From Prodigiosinella confusarubida (lineage in GTDB: Bacteria; Pseudomonadota; Gammaproteobacteria; Enterobacterales; Enterobacteriaceae): a stretch of 64,000 bases of DNA. The notes beneath the pieces are model-generated. The model searched no databases and was not told where the DNA came from. It saw nothing but the letters and a program-made list of their open reading frames with translations. Shown here in pieces: positions 18,244-28,012 of this stretch. Position 1 is the stretch's first letter, and every line of letters starts with the position of its first letter. The stretch spans positions 2,356,001-2,420,000 of the forward strand of contig NZ_CP025085.1 of the NCBI RefSeq assembly GCF_002847015.1, in the 5' to 3' direction. The position numbers and the translations under genes were made by a program.

Positions 18244-20139
18244 ATGAGTGACTTTAACGTGCTCTCAAAGAAAATTGTTGAGCTTGTCGGTGGAAAAAAT
18301 AACGTATTATCGTTAACCCATTGTATTACCCGCTTAAGATTTTCACTAAAGGACGCTACAAAGTTCAACAAGAAGGCGTTGGATAATTTAGATGGTGTTA
18401 TTCTGGCTATTGAAAGCAATGGTCAATACCAAGTGGTAATTGGTGATCATGTTAGCTCTGTATATAAAATTATTACTACTGATCTAGGCGTTCATGGTAG
18501 CGCACCGATATCTGGAGAAGATGCGAGTTCAGCTACTGAAGTAAAAGGTCATTTTCTGGCGCGGCTGTTCAACACAATGTCATCAATTTTTGTTCCTGTC
18601 GTTCCAGCGTTGACTGGCGCAGGAATGTTAAAAGCGTTGTTAGTTATTCTTACTACTTATCACTTCCTGGCAATTGATAGCAGTTCATATAAAATACTCG
18701 CAGCGGCAAGTAATAGCGTATTTTATTTCTTGCCAATAATGCTGGCTTTTTCGAGTGCTAAAACATTTAATGCACATCCATTTGTTGCCGCAGGCATTGT
18801 TGGGGCACTACTTGAACCAAATTTCACCGGATTGTTAGTAAATCAAGGTGATGTTACTTACTTCTTGGGAATTCCGGTTGTGTTGATGAAATATATGTCT
18901 ACCGTAATTCCTGCCATTTTGTCGATTTGGGTCTATTCACATCTGGAACGATTGATGAAACGGTTTGTACACCACAGTATTGAGATGGTTATCATTCCAA
19001 TGCTTGGTTTACTGATCATGGTTCCGCTTATTGCTATTGCGATTGGGCCTCTCGGTGTATTTCTGGGTAATGGTATTGCTAACTCAATTGCTTTTCTGAC
19101 CGCTCGTAGTGGTTTGTTGACCGGCGCTATTATTGGTGGTGGTTGGACATTATTGGTCATGTTTGGTCTGCACTGGGGGATCGTCCCTGCCATGCTGAAT
19201 AACATCGCCTTACATGGTTTTGACACCATCAAACCTGCTACGGCGACCGCTACATTCTCACAAGCTGGTGCTGCATTTGGTGTCTTCCTGAAAAGTAAGA
19301 ACAAAAAAACCAAAACATTTGCACTATCTACAATGGTGCCGGCTTTGCTTGCTGGGGTTACTGAGCCAATCGTATACGGTATTTCAGTTAAATATAAACG
19401 CCCAATGATTGCAGCCCTTATTTCAGCAACAGTAGCTGGGGCATTTGTCGGTGCAATGCATACAACAGTAATGGCATACGTGTTCCCATCATTATTGACA
19501 CTCCCTGCTTTTATGACATCAACATTTTTGTTCTACACGATTGGTATTTTCAGTGCGTTCATTATGAGTGCTGGGCTGACTTATCTCCTCGGATTTGAAG
19601 AACACATTGAAGATGATGGATTTGAGGAAAAAGCTGATGAAGACACGTTGGTTACCTCTTCAAATGGTCAATCTTTACCAGCGACACTGCTAGCTGCTCC
19701 ACTGAAAGGTGACATCATCGCTTTAACTGATGTGAAAGACCCTGTGTTTGCCAGTGAATCGATTGGTAAAGGTATCGCTATCGTACCGACAGAGGGGAAA
19801 GTCTACGCTCCGCTGAACGGTGTTGTGACCACATTATTTCAAACTAAACATGCGGTAGGTATTACATCTGATAACGGCATTGAAGTACTGATCCATGTTG
19901 GTATCAACACAGTCAAATTGAACGGTGAACTTTTTGAAGCCCATATTAAGCAGGGCGACTGGATCAACACGGGGGATCTACTAATTACTTTTGACCTCGA
20001 TGAGCTGAAGAAACGTGGTTTCGACGTAACAACACCAGTAATTATTGCTAATACTGAAGAGTGCGATCAGATCATGAACACTAACCGTCAGCATGTAGAT
20101 CAAACTAATACATTAATGACTGTATCCTTGCGCGTATAG
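18244..20139 (+). CDS. PTS beta-glucoside permease EIIBCA
   Basis: 631 residues with EIIB, EIIC and EIIA in that order, as in BglF. The EIIB phosphocysteine is Cys27 in L-T-H-C-I-T-R-L-R-F. The membrane EIIC part runs from about residue 100 to 455 and contains G-W-T-L-L-V-M-F-G-L-H-W-G and A-G-V-T-E-P-I-V-Y-G. EIIA begins near 495 and has its phosphohistidine in V-L-I-H-V-G-I-N-T-V near 551. It imports and phosphorylates an aryl-beta-glucoside or cellobiose-like sugar. The 167-base gap after the antiterminator gene has no second RAT or terminator that I can find, unlike E. coli bgl. It also sets the phosphorylation state of the antiterminator. Confidence 0.93.
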   Translation: MSDFNVLSKKIVELVGGKNNVLSLTHCITRLRFSLKDATKFNKKALDNLDGVILAIESNGQYQVVIGDHVSSVYKIITTDLGVHGSAPISGEDASSATEVKGHFLARLFNTMSSIFVPVVPALTGAGMLKALLVILTTYHFLAIDSSSYKILAAASNSVFYFLPIMLAFSSAKTFNAHPFVAAGIVGALLEPNFTGLLVNQGDVTYFLGIPVVLMKYMSTVIPAILSIWVYSHLERLMKRFVHHSIEMVIIPMLGLLIMVPLIAIAIGPLGVFLGNGIANSIAFLTARSGLLTGAIIGGGWTLLVMFGLHWGIVPAMLNNIALHGFDTIKPATATATFSQAGAAFGVFLKSKNKKTKTFALSTMVPALLAGVTEPIVYGISVKYKRPMIAALISATVAGAFVGAMHTTVMAYVFPSLLTLPAFMTSTFLFYTIGIFSAFIMSAGLTYLLGFEEHIEDDGFEEKADEDTLVTSSNGQSLPATLLAAPLKGDIIALTDVKDPVFASESIGKGIAIVPTEGKVYAPLNGVVTTLFQTKHAVGITSDNGIEVLIHVGINTVKLNGELFEAHIKQGDWINTGDLLITFDLDELKKRGFDVTTPVIIANTEECDQIMNTNRQHVDQTNTLMTVSLRV

Positions 20140-20153
20140 AAATAGTTTTTTAG

Positions 20154-21638
<1,485 letters not shown>

Positions 21639-21710
21639 ACGAATAGTTACGATTAGACGCAGATCTGAACGTAACCGATCGGTTATCTTTCTCTTCCCTG
21701 GTTAAAGAAA

Positions 21711-21751
21711 ATCCATCGCTGAGTTCGAATTCATGAAAGACGGCGATGGAT
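21711..21751. terminator. Hairpin after the beta-glucoside operon
   Basis: Perfect 9-bp inverted repeat ATCCATCGC (21711-21719) / GCGATGGAT (21743-21751) with a 23-base loop, between the GH1 stop and the convergent EamA gene. No T tract follows. A terminator role is inferred from position only. Confidence 0.35.
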
Positions 21752-21795
21752 GAACGATAATCAAATGAATTAAAAAACCCACAAGACGAAATTTT

Positions 21796-22695
21796 TCATC
21801 TTGCTTCTCTCAGTTTCATTATGAAGGGTTTTAAAAAATTAACTAAGACTGCACTTGTTAAAATTAAAATGAAGCCTACAATTTGTCGGATTGATGGTAT
21901 CTCATTTAAAAATGATGAGGCTATTATTACCGTAATTACAGGGGACAACAAAGTAGCATAGCTTGCATACTCAGCACTTTCATTCTGAATGAGATAAAAC
22001 CATATGTAATAAGCTACAGCATTACCCACAATACCTAAATAAAGAACCGACATTAAACAACGAGGGTCAACAAATGCTTTTGATATTGGTTGTAGTAACT
22101 CACCGCTCTGAAAAAAAGGATATGTTGCACATACCAATATAGTCGACATCAGCATTTGCCAGAACAGCCTGGCTTTAAATGGGATAGTCGAGACTATCTT
22201 TTGTGATATGATTGCCCCAACCGCCCAGAAAATTGCACTACATAATATTACCGCTTCACCCAACCCAAACTTCACTTCCTTCAAAATGAACATTATTCCC
22301 GACAGGCATAAAACAAGAGAGAAAAGAGATATGATGTTTACCTTACCAGATATCGCCATAAGAATAAGTGAAGTAAAGCAGGGCATTGTATAGACAAGAA
22401 TGGTTGCATTAGTCACTGATATATAGTGTAAAGCGATACTATTTAAGGTTGGGACAAGAAAGACATTTGGAACAGCAATTATGAATATTCTTATAAATGC
22501 TGACCTATCGATCATTTTAAAACTTGAAATAATGGTTTTATTAAAAAAAATGAAAATAACCAAACATGACATAAGTGAACCTGCAACCCTAAATGCATAA
22601 GGTCCTATTATATCAATGGCGATTTTAGAAACGGGAAAAGACGTTCCCCATATCAAAGCCATAAAAAATGTTAACCACAAGCTCCTTATAGCCAT
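21796..22695 (-). CDS. EamA/DMT-family transporter
   Basis: 299 residues, almost wholly hydrophobic, with about ten predicted helices in two EamA repeats: W-G-T-S-F-P-V-S-K-I-A in the first and A-V-G-A-I-I-S-Q-K-I in the second, ending with a basic tail. Members export amino acids or metabolites; the substrate cannot be predicted. The gene begins 5 bases after the stop of a 2OG-Fe(II) oxygenase remnant, suggesting it was once the second gene of an operon with a complete oxygenase. AT-rich like its neighbours. Confidence 0.85.
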   Translation of the reverse strand: MAIRSLWLTFFMALIWGTSFPVSKIAIDIIGPYAFRVAGSLMSCLVIFIFFNKTIISSFKMIDRSAFIRIFIIAVPNVFLVPTLNSIALHYISVTNATILVYTMPCFTSLILMAISGKVNIISLFSLVLCLSGIMFILKEVKFGLGEAVILCSAIFWAVGAIISQKIVSTIPFKARLFWQMLMSTILVCATYPFFQSGELLQPISKAFVDPRCLMSVLYLGIVGNAVAYYIWFYLIQNESAEYASYATLLSPVITVIIASSFLNEIPSIRQIVGFILILTSAVLVNFLKPFIMKLREAR

Positions 22696-22700
22696 CTAAT

Positions 22701-22937
22701 CTATGCCTTTCCGTATCTTGCTATCACAGACATTCTTTTATTTTTCTGGTTGACATTAATCATCGATACTAAATGAGGAATCTGAGTTTGAGATGTATCA
22801 AACAAAAAAAGTTCACCAAATGTTGGAGTAAGCGTATCTATAACTTTCTTTCTGTTGTGATCGAGGATGTGAGTAAGGCCACCATAATTATGATCCCAAT
22901 CTTCAGTTATATTAAGAGCTATGCCAATACATCGATT
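22701..22937 (-). pseudogene. C-terminal remnant of a 2OG-Fe(II) oxygenase
   Basis: The minus-strand frame ending at a TAG at 22701-22703 encodes about 75 residues, including L-N-I-T-E-D-W, G-G-L-T-H-I-L-D, then F-G-E-L-F-L-F-D-T, I-P-H-L-V and R-M-S-V-I-A-R-Y. That order matches the C-terminal half of small 2-oxoglutarate/Fe(II) dioxygenases: the W-x-x-x-x-G-G strand, the distal metal His (P-H-x-V) and the Arg that binds 2-oxoglutarate. The frame is closed upstream by a stop at 22938-22940 inside the GNAT gene, so the N-terminal half with the H-x-D motif is missing. Recognition is by pattern only. Confidence 0.5.
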
Positions 22938-23386
22938 TTAAGTTGATACATAATAAAATCGCTGGCCGAGCCTGTATATTTATCGTAGAAACTCCTACCG
23001 CGATAATTATAGTTTTGTGTCAACCATCTAAGTACCGGCCAATTGCGCTCCTCAGAGATTTCTTTTAGTTTCTCAAAAATTTTATCCGCTATTCCCAAAC
23101 CTCTAAATTTCGGGTTAATAAAAAGATCATCTAAAAATCCCATGTCTTTACCTGAAAGACTGCGAGGGCAAGCTCTAAAATGTGCCAATCCAACATGGCA
23201 ACCCTCTGAGGTTACTGCTAATAACCCCTCTAATGGATGTGAAGGATCTAATAACCATTGCCATACGGTTTCCTTAATCTCCGAGGACACTGATACTTTG
23301 TAAAAATCAGCATATCCTTGGAACAGCTCAAACCAAGCCTTCTTATCACTAGAATCAAGACCTCTTACCGTTATTCCGGAGCTCAT
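22919..23386 (-). CDS. GNAT-family N-acetyltransferase
   Basis: 155 residues with the GNAT fold signature: V-G-L-A-H-F-R, then F-L-D-D-L-F-I-N-P-K-F-R-G-L-G-I-A-D-K-I-F, the R/Q-x-x-G-x-G/A acetyl-CoA loop, and a C-terminal Y-D-K-Y-T-G-S. It should transfer an acetyl group from acetyl-CoA to a small amine; the acceptor is unknown. A TATACT box lies about 60 bases upstream on the minus strand. Its stop adjoins the oxygenase remnant, and a dehydrogenase remnant lies upstream, so the gene sits in a patched region. Confidence 0.85.
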   Translation of the reverse strand: MSSGITVRGLDSSDKKAWFELFQGYADFYKVSVSSEIKETVWQWLLDPSHPLEGLLAVTSEGCHVGLAHFRACPRSLSGKDMGFLDDLFINPKFRGLGIADKIFEKLKEISEERNWPVLRWLTQNYNYRGRSFYDKYTGSASDFIMYQLKIDVLA

Positions 23387-23486
23387 TTATAAACCTCACT
23401 TAGATTTTCATGTTGGGACTATGCATCATAGGGAAATACACCTTATAGTATAGGATAGATTTGTATCTAAATACATATACTTAATA

Positions 23487-23612
23487 CTAATGTGTGAACT
23501 GGATTTGTCGTGAACAAGAAAAAGTGGCCACAGTTTTAGTATCATTCTTTCCATTGGTTTTTCCAAACCCTGATGAAGTTCCTGTATCTAATGCAACTTT
23601 CCGAGTATTCAT
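23487..23612 (-). pseudogene. N-terminal remnant of a short-chain dehydrogenase
   Basis: A 41-codon minus-strand frame starts M-N-T-R-K-V-A-L and has T-G-T-S-S-G-F-G-K, the T-G-x-x-x-G-x-G nucleotide-binding motif of SDR enzymes at the expected distance from the N-terminus. After about residue 18 the similarity stops and the frame closes at a TAG. No further SDR sequence is visible nearby, so this looks like the deleted start of a dehydrogenase gene. It lies upstream of the GNAT gene and downstream of the TSUP gene on the same strand. Confidence 0.45.
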
Positions 23613-23625
23613 GACTTCACCTCAC

Positions 23626-24417
23626 TTAATATAAATACTTAACGCATAAACTTATAAACAGACAAAGTATGGAGAAAATCAATACAGACTTAACTAAATT
23701 TCCCCCCTTTTTTACAGCCATATTGCTGCCAACATGATTGCCAAATACGTTACTAATAACAAGTGGCAGCGCCAGTGTGTAAATAATTTTCCCGGCAATA
23801 ACAAATGCAACTAAAGCACCCGCATTCGAGGCCAGATTAAATATTTTAGTATTGGCTGATGCCTGAATAAGATTTAACTTTAACAGGTAATGAAAGGCGA
23901 TGATGAACATGCTGCCGGCGCCAGGGCCAAAGAAACCATCATAAAACCCAACAACAAAACAGGTGATTGATGTTTTAATATAGAATTGTACATTTTGTTC
24001 TACCTTTTTATCACCGATAATGTTTTTGTCTTTTGGTATAAGGAATAATATAATTCCTGCGGGAATCAGTAGTAAAAGCAGTTTAGCTACCCACTTTGGG
24101 TCTATCAGCAATATGCTATGAGCTCCAGCGTATGCACCAATAAGTGAAAATGGAATACCAATGCCAATGACACCCCAAACCATTTTATGGTCTTTTAAAA
24201 AGTTTCTAATTGCAGCTAATGTTCCAAAAGTGCTGACTATTTTTTCTTGCCCAAGAGCCACTTGAGGTGGCATGCCCACAAGTAGAAAACCAGGCACAAG
24301 GAATAAACCACCACCGCCGGCAATGCTGTCTACAAACCCGGCGCAGAATGCAATAAGGCATAGTAGTAGTAATGCAAAATACCCGTATTCTTGCCAAAAT
24401 AGGCCTAATAATTCCAT
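23626..24417 (-). CDS. TSUP-family permease (TauE/SafE, YfcA-like)
   Basis: 263 residues from ATG 24417, which has GGGGA nearby; a TTG six codons upstream is less likely. Eight or so hydrophobic segments, with F-V-D-S-I-A-G-G-G-G-L near the N-terminus and the second-half repeat F-Y-D-G-F-F-G-P-G-A-G-S, both diagnostic of the TSUP family that exports sulfite, sulfoacetate or related anions. It is divergent from a MocR regulator with an 105-base shared promoter region, so that regulator probably controls it. Substrate not predictable. Confidence 0.88.
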   Translation of the reverse strand: MELLGLFWQEYGYFALLLLCLIAFCAGFVDSIAGGGGLFLVPGFLLVGMPPQVALGQEKIVSTFGTLAAIRNFLKDHKMVWGVIGIGIPFSLIGAYAGAHSILLIDPKWVAKLLLLLIPAGIILFLIPKDKNIIGDKKVEQNVQFYIKTSITCFVVGFYDGFFGPGAGSMFIIAFHYLLKLNLIQASANTKIFNLASNAGALVAFVIAGKIIYTLALPLVISNVFGNHVGSNMAVKKGGNLVKSVLIFSILCLFISLCVKYLY

Positions 24418-24482
24418 TATATTTTCCCCACTCAAGTCGTGGGACTCAATTTAATTGTTCCTGTATGATGTTTGTATACACA

Positions 24483-24504
24483 GTTCTATAGAACATTTTC
24501 TATA
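24483..24504. promoter_or_regulatory. Candidate operator in the TSUP/MocR divergent region
   Basis: A perfect 12-bp palindrome GTTCTATAGAAC at 24483-24494 overlaps the first of two direct repeats TTCTATA (24484-24490 and 24498-24504), 14 bases apart. MocR regulators often bind direct repeats near their own start, so this is a reasonable autoregulatory site. Inference from position and symmetry. Confidence 0.45.
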
Positions 24505-24522
24505 ACAGTTCATCGAGCTAAC

Positions 24523-25908
24523 ATGAAAGAACTACCCCAGTATGTAAAAATAGCGCAGTTTTTATGTACACCCATTGATAGTGGAACCTTAAAACCGGGA
24601 GATAAGCTCCCGTCAATAAGACAAATAGCGCGAGAGCATAAAGTAAGTACGATGACTGCATTACAGGCGATCCGCTTACTTGAAACGAAAGGAAAAATTA
24701 CTGCTTATCCTCGATCAGGCTATTTTGTCGCAGAAATATTACTTACTGAAAATAAAGAAAAAATTGATTTTTTACCCCTAACGACAGACGAAGATCTCCA
24801 TCTGTCATTAGTGGGAACCCCTTGTCGGATCAGGTTGGATCTCGCCAATGCCTCAACTGAGCTATATCCGACGGATAAACTAAGCATCATCATGCGGCAG
24901 TTGATCTATAAAACACCTGCGTTGCTCGGTGCGCCAGTAAATGGAATGGGATATGAACCCCTCAGGCACCAGATAGCACGCAAAGCATTAGATTATGGTT
25001 GTGCTCTTGATATCGATGAAATCATTGTAACCAATGGTTGTATTGAAGCGCTTTCACTGGCGATCAGGGCGACAACTAAACCAGGCGATACCGTTGTCGT
25101 CGAGTCACCAACCTATTTCGTTATACTGCAAATGCTACAGAAACTCGGGCGGACTGTTATAGAAATACCAACGACAGAAAGTGGTTTAGATCTAGAACAG
25201 TTAGAGAAAGCTATCAATATGCTCAATATTAGAGCAATTATTACCATCCCAAATGCAAATAACCCGATGGGAAGTACGCCGGATGAGCATGCTAAAAAAC
25301 GCTTGGTTACTCTGGCTGAAAATAATGACATCATCATTATTGAAGACGATATATACGGTGATCTTTGCTACGCTAATAATCGTCCCAAGCCTCTACGTGC
25401 TATAAGTAGCAATGTGATCTTGTGTAGTGGGTTTTCCAAAACATTGTCACCAGGCTTTAGGATTGGTTGGGTTGCGGCAGGAAGACATACATCAACATTG
25501 TCAGCCATAAAATATACCACAACCATGGGGACAGCCATCTATCCTCAAGCCACCATTGCTGAGTTTCTAAGGTCGGGTAGTTACGATATTCATATAAAAA
25601 AATTACGAAAAGCGTTGTCTGTTCAAATAAAACATATACGAGATACTATCACTCAGTATTTCCCTCCAGGTACCACAGTCACTGATCCCAAAGGGGGATT
25701 TGTACTATGGGTCACGCTTCCTGAACATACAATAAACACCCGTGAATTATTGAAAAGGGCACGGTTAGAAGGTATCGGAATAGCGCCCGGGGCCATTTTT
25801 GCATCGGATAATCGTTTCGATCATGCATTTAGATTGAATGCGGGTTTTGGCTGGAATACGGAAGTGAAAAACGCAATTATCACGTTAGCCGAACTGGTTT
25901 GTAATTAA
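24523..25908 (+). CDS. MocR-type regulator: GntR HTH plus PLP aminotransferase domain
   Basis: 461 residues from ATG 24523; a start 17 codons upstream has no ribosome site. Residues 1-70 form a GntR winged helix (L-K-P-G-D-K-L-P-S-I-R-Q-I-A, V-S-T-M-T-A-L-Q-A-I-R-L-L-E). The rest is a fold-type I aminotransferase with N-P-M-G, E-D-D-I-Y-G-D-L and the PLP lysine in S-G-F-S-K-T-L-S-P-G near residue 306. MocR proteins sense amines or amino-acid-like ligands through PLP and usually control a divergent neighbour; here that is the TSUP permease. Ligand unknown. Confidence 0.9.
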   Translation: MKELPQYVKIAQFLCTPIDSGTLKPGDKLPSIRQIAREHKVSTMTALQAIRLLETKGKITAYPRSGYFVAEILLTENKEKIDFLPLTTDEDLHLSLVGTPCRIRLDLANASTELYPTDKLSIIMRQLIYKTPALLGAPVNGMGYEPLRHQIARKALDYGCALDIDEIIVTNGCIEALSLAIRATTKPGDTVVVESPTYFVILQMLQKLGRTVIEIPTTESGLDLEQLEKAINMLNIRAIITIPNANNPMGSTPDEHAKKRLVTLAENNDIIIIEDDIYGDLCYANNRPKPLRAISSNVILCSGFSKTLSPGFRIGWVAAGRHTSTLSAIKYTTTMGTAIYPQATIAEFLRSGSYDIHIKKLRKALSVQIKHIRDTITQYFPPGTTVTDPKGGFVLWVTLPEHTINTRELLKRARLEGIGIAPGAIFASDNRFDHAFRLNAGFGWNTEVKNAIITLAELVCN

Positions 25909-25910
25909 AT

Positions 25911-25936
25911 AGCTTCTGTCGATAGCGGCAGAAGCT
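25911..25936 (+). terminator. Hairpin after the MocR gene
   Basis: AGCTTCTG (25911-25918) pairs with CAGAAGCT (25929-25936) across a 10-base loop, four bases after the stop codon. The tail is only weakly T-rich, so this is a probable but not strong terminator. Confidence 0.4.
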
Positions 25937-26075
25937 ATATTGCCGAATAAATTACTCATTGTATCTGGCGGGAATTACTTATAACGAATAGATGATATAA
26001 ATAAAAATTTTTAATGAGACAATTGACGATGTAGCCAGTATGTATATCCATTGAGCATAGACATCAGGAGCGTTC

Positions 26076-26687
26076 ATGACTTTTTTTATTTATGGTGATA
26101 CCGAAACTGACTGGTTAAGCAAGCGTGATAAACGAATGGCGGAGGCTATCGCGCGGTTCGGTGTTATTCGCCGTCCGTCCATGCCGGATTTATTCAGCGC
26201 ACTGGTGACCTATATTGTTGAACAACAGATATCAGTTGCGGCTGCCAGAACGGTGAATCAGCGATTATTAACATTGTGCGATGGCGCATTAACCCCTGAA
26301 AGCGTGTACAACCTCAGCCCGGAGGATATTCAGGCATGTGGTATGACCATGAAAAAGGCCCATTACATTCTGGGGGTAGCGCAATCTGCTGTCAGCGGGG
26401 CAGTGGATCTGTCGGCGGTTCAGCATATGGATGATCAGGCGGTGATAAAAACCCTGACCACGCTGAACGGTGTCGGCGTCTGGACTGTCGAAATGCTATT
26501 GATTTTTTCACTGCGCCGGCCTGATGTGTTGAGCTGGGGGGATCTGGCCATTCAGCGAGGCATGATGCGACTGTATCATCATAAAAAACTGTCCCGGGAG
26601 CAATTTGAGCGTTATCGGCGTCGCTACTCCCCCTACGGAACCACTGCGTCGTTCTATCTGTGGGAAATGGCGAAAGAGATACCATAA
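26076..26687 (+). CDS. DNA-3-methyladenine glycosylase, AlkA/MAG type (HhH-GPD)
   Basis: 203 residues, equal to the HhH-GPD core without the N-terminal domain of E. coli AlkA. The helix-hairpin-helix is L-N-G-V-G-V-W-T-V-E-M-L at about residues 132-143 and the catalytic Asp is Asp156 in S-W-G-D-L-A-I. It removes alkylated purines from DNA. CAGGAG precedes ATG 26076. It is followed by ada on the same strand after 223 bases, making an alkylation-repair pair, but I find no Ada box ahead of this gene. Confidence 0.9.
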   Translation: MTFFIYGDTETDWLSKRDKRMAEAIARFGVIRRPSMPDLFSALVTYIVEQQISVAAARTVNQRLLTLCDGALTPESVYNLSPEDIQACGMTMKKAHYILGVAQSAVSGAVDLSAVQHMDDQAVIKTLTTLNGVGVWTVEMLLIFSLRRPDVLSWGDLAIQRGMMRLYHHKKLSREQFERYRRRYSPYGTTASFYLWEMAKEIP

Positions 26688-26767
26688 GAAAACATGGCGG
26701 CACGGTAAAACGTTTTCAATAATAAGTGTCGGAATGACGCGCCATCATTCGGCGTTATCGTGGGTAA

Positions 26768-26780
26768 AATTAAAAAGCAA
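26768..26780 (+). promoter_or_regulatory. Ada box upstream of ada
   Basis: AAT, six bases, then GCAA: the consensus AATnnnnnnGCAA bound by methylated Ada in E. coli. It lies 131 bases upstream of the ada start ATG, within the alkA-ada gap. It suggests ada was, or is, autoregulated. Confidence 0.55.
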
Positions 26781-26910
26781 ATAACGGAGTTTATTGTCGT
26801 TAGGTGACGGGCATAATCGCCACTATGCGGCCTGATCCGGCTCGTCATTGGCTGGCGATGATGACGATGGCTCCGGTAAATCGGGTATTGATTGTGCACA
26901 GGAGAATAGA

Positions 26911-28002
26911 ATGATGAGTGATAACGCATCGTCGCCCGAACCTTGGGAAACGGATGACGCCCGTTGGCAGGCGGTGGTTGAGCGAAACAGTGCGGCTGAC
27001 GGCAGTTTCGTGTTCGGTGTCACGACGACCGGCGTATATTGTTCGCCATCCGGTGCGGCCCGACTGCCAAAACGCGAAAACGTGGTGTTTTTTGATTCAG
27101 ATGCCGCGGCAGAAAAGGCTGGTTTTCGCCCTAGCCGACGGTATAAGAGGGGGCAGCCGCCGCTAGATGCCGTTCATGCCGCTAAAATAACCCAGGCGTG
27201 TCGCTATATAGCGCAGACCGACGGTGCGGTAAAACTGGCCGACATAGCGACGCATGTCGGTATGAGTGCATTTCATTTTCATCGATTATTCAAAGCGGTC
27301 ACCGGTTTGACGCCCAGGGCTTTCGCCAGTGCGCATCGAGGCCAGCGTTTGCGTGAAGCATTGGGTAAAACCGGCCGTGTGACGGACGCGATTTTTGATG
27401 CGGGGTTTAACACCACTAGCCGATGCTATGAGCAATCCGACGCCATACTGGGCATGTCGCCCAAAACCTGGCAGTCAGGCGGCAAAGGGATGCGTATCTG
27501 GTTTGCGGTCGGCGTCTGTTCATTGGGAGATATACTAGTCGCGCAGAGCGAAAAGGGGATTTGCGCCATTCTGTTGGGTGACGAGGCCGAAACGCTGGTT
27601 TGTGACTTGCAAGATCAGTTTCCACAGGCCGAATTGATCGGTGGCGATGATGATTTCGAGCAGGTTATCGCCCAGGTGGTGGGGTTTATTGAAGCGCCGG
27701 GACGTAATCTGGCTTTGCCGCTGGATATTCGTGGTACCGCTTTTCAATTACGAGTCTGGCAGGCGCTGAAGGATATTCCGCCGGGGACCACCGTGAGTTA
27801 TAGCGACATCGCCCAGCGCATTGGTTCACCCAAAGCCGTGCGGGCTGTCGCCAGCGCCTGTGCCAACAACCGACTGGCGGTGGCGATCCCATGTCATCGT
27901 GTGGTAAGGCGTGATGGTGCTCTGGCGGGATATCGCTGGGGGGTGGAGCGCAAACGCGCGCTGTTGGATAAAGAAGCCCGCGAATTTGTATTATTGCGCT
28001 GA
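26911..28002 (+). CDS. ada: Ada methyltransferase/regulator with three zinc-ligand cysteines missing
   Basis: 363 residues from ATG 26911 (GGAG ahead; an in-frame ATG follows at once). It has the full Ada layout: Ada-N (about 10-85), AraC-type HTH (M-S-A-F-H-F-H-R-L-F-K near 122-132), and a C-terminal O6-methylguanine methyltransferase with acceptor Cys in I-P-C-H-R-V-V near residue 327. In E. coli Ada, Cys38, 42, 69 and 72 hold zinc and Cys38 takes methyl from phosphotriesters. Here Cys44 matches Cys38, but the other three positions are Gly48, Ser75 and Tyr78. Each change needs as little as one base substitution. The C-terminal repair domain looks intact, so guanine repair should work while methyl-triggered activation is doubtful. 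The gene converges on the next one with a 10-base gap. Confidence 0.93.
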   Translation: MMSDNASSPEPWETDDARWQAVVERNSAADGSFVFGVTTTGVYCSPSGAARLPKRENVVFFDSDAAAEKAGFRPSRRYKRGQPPLDAVHAAKITQACRYIAQTDGAVKLADIATHVGMSAFHFHRLFKAVTGLTPRAFASAHRGQRLREALGKTGRVTDAIFDAGFNTTSRCYEQSDAILGMSPKTWQSGGKGMRIWFAVGVCSLGDILVAQSEKGICAILLGDEAETLVCDLQDQFPQAELIGGDDDFEQVIAQVVGFIEAPGRNLALPLDIRGTAFQLRVWQALKDIPPGTTVSYSDIAQRIGSPKAVRAVASACANNRLAVAIPCHRVVRRDGALAGYRWGVERKRALLDKEAREFVLLR

Positions 28003-28012
28003 TGGCCCTGTT

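Noticed and set aside
23487-23530. Insertion-sequence end near the dehydrogenase remnant
   Set aside because: A GTGGCCAC stretch is suggestive but there is no transposase, second end or target duplication.
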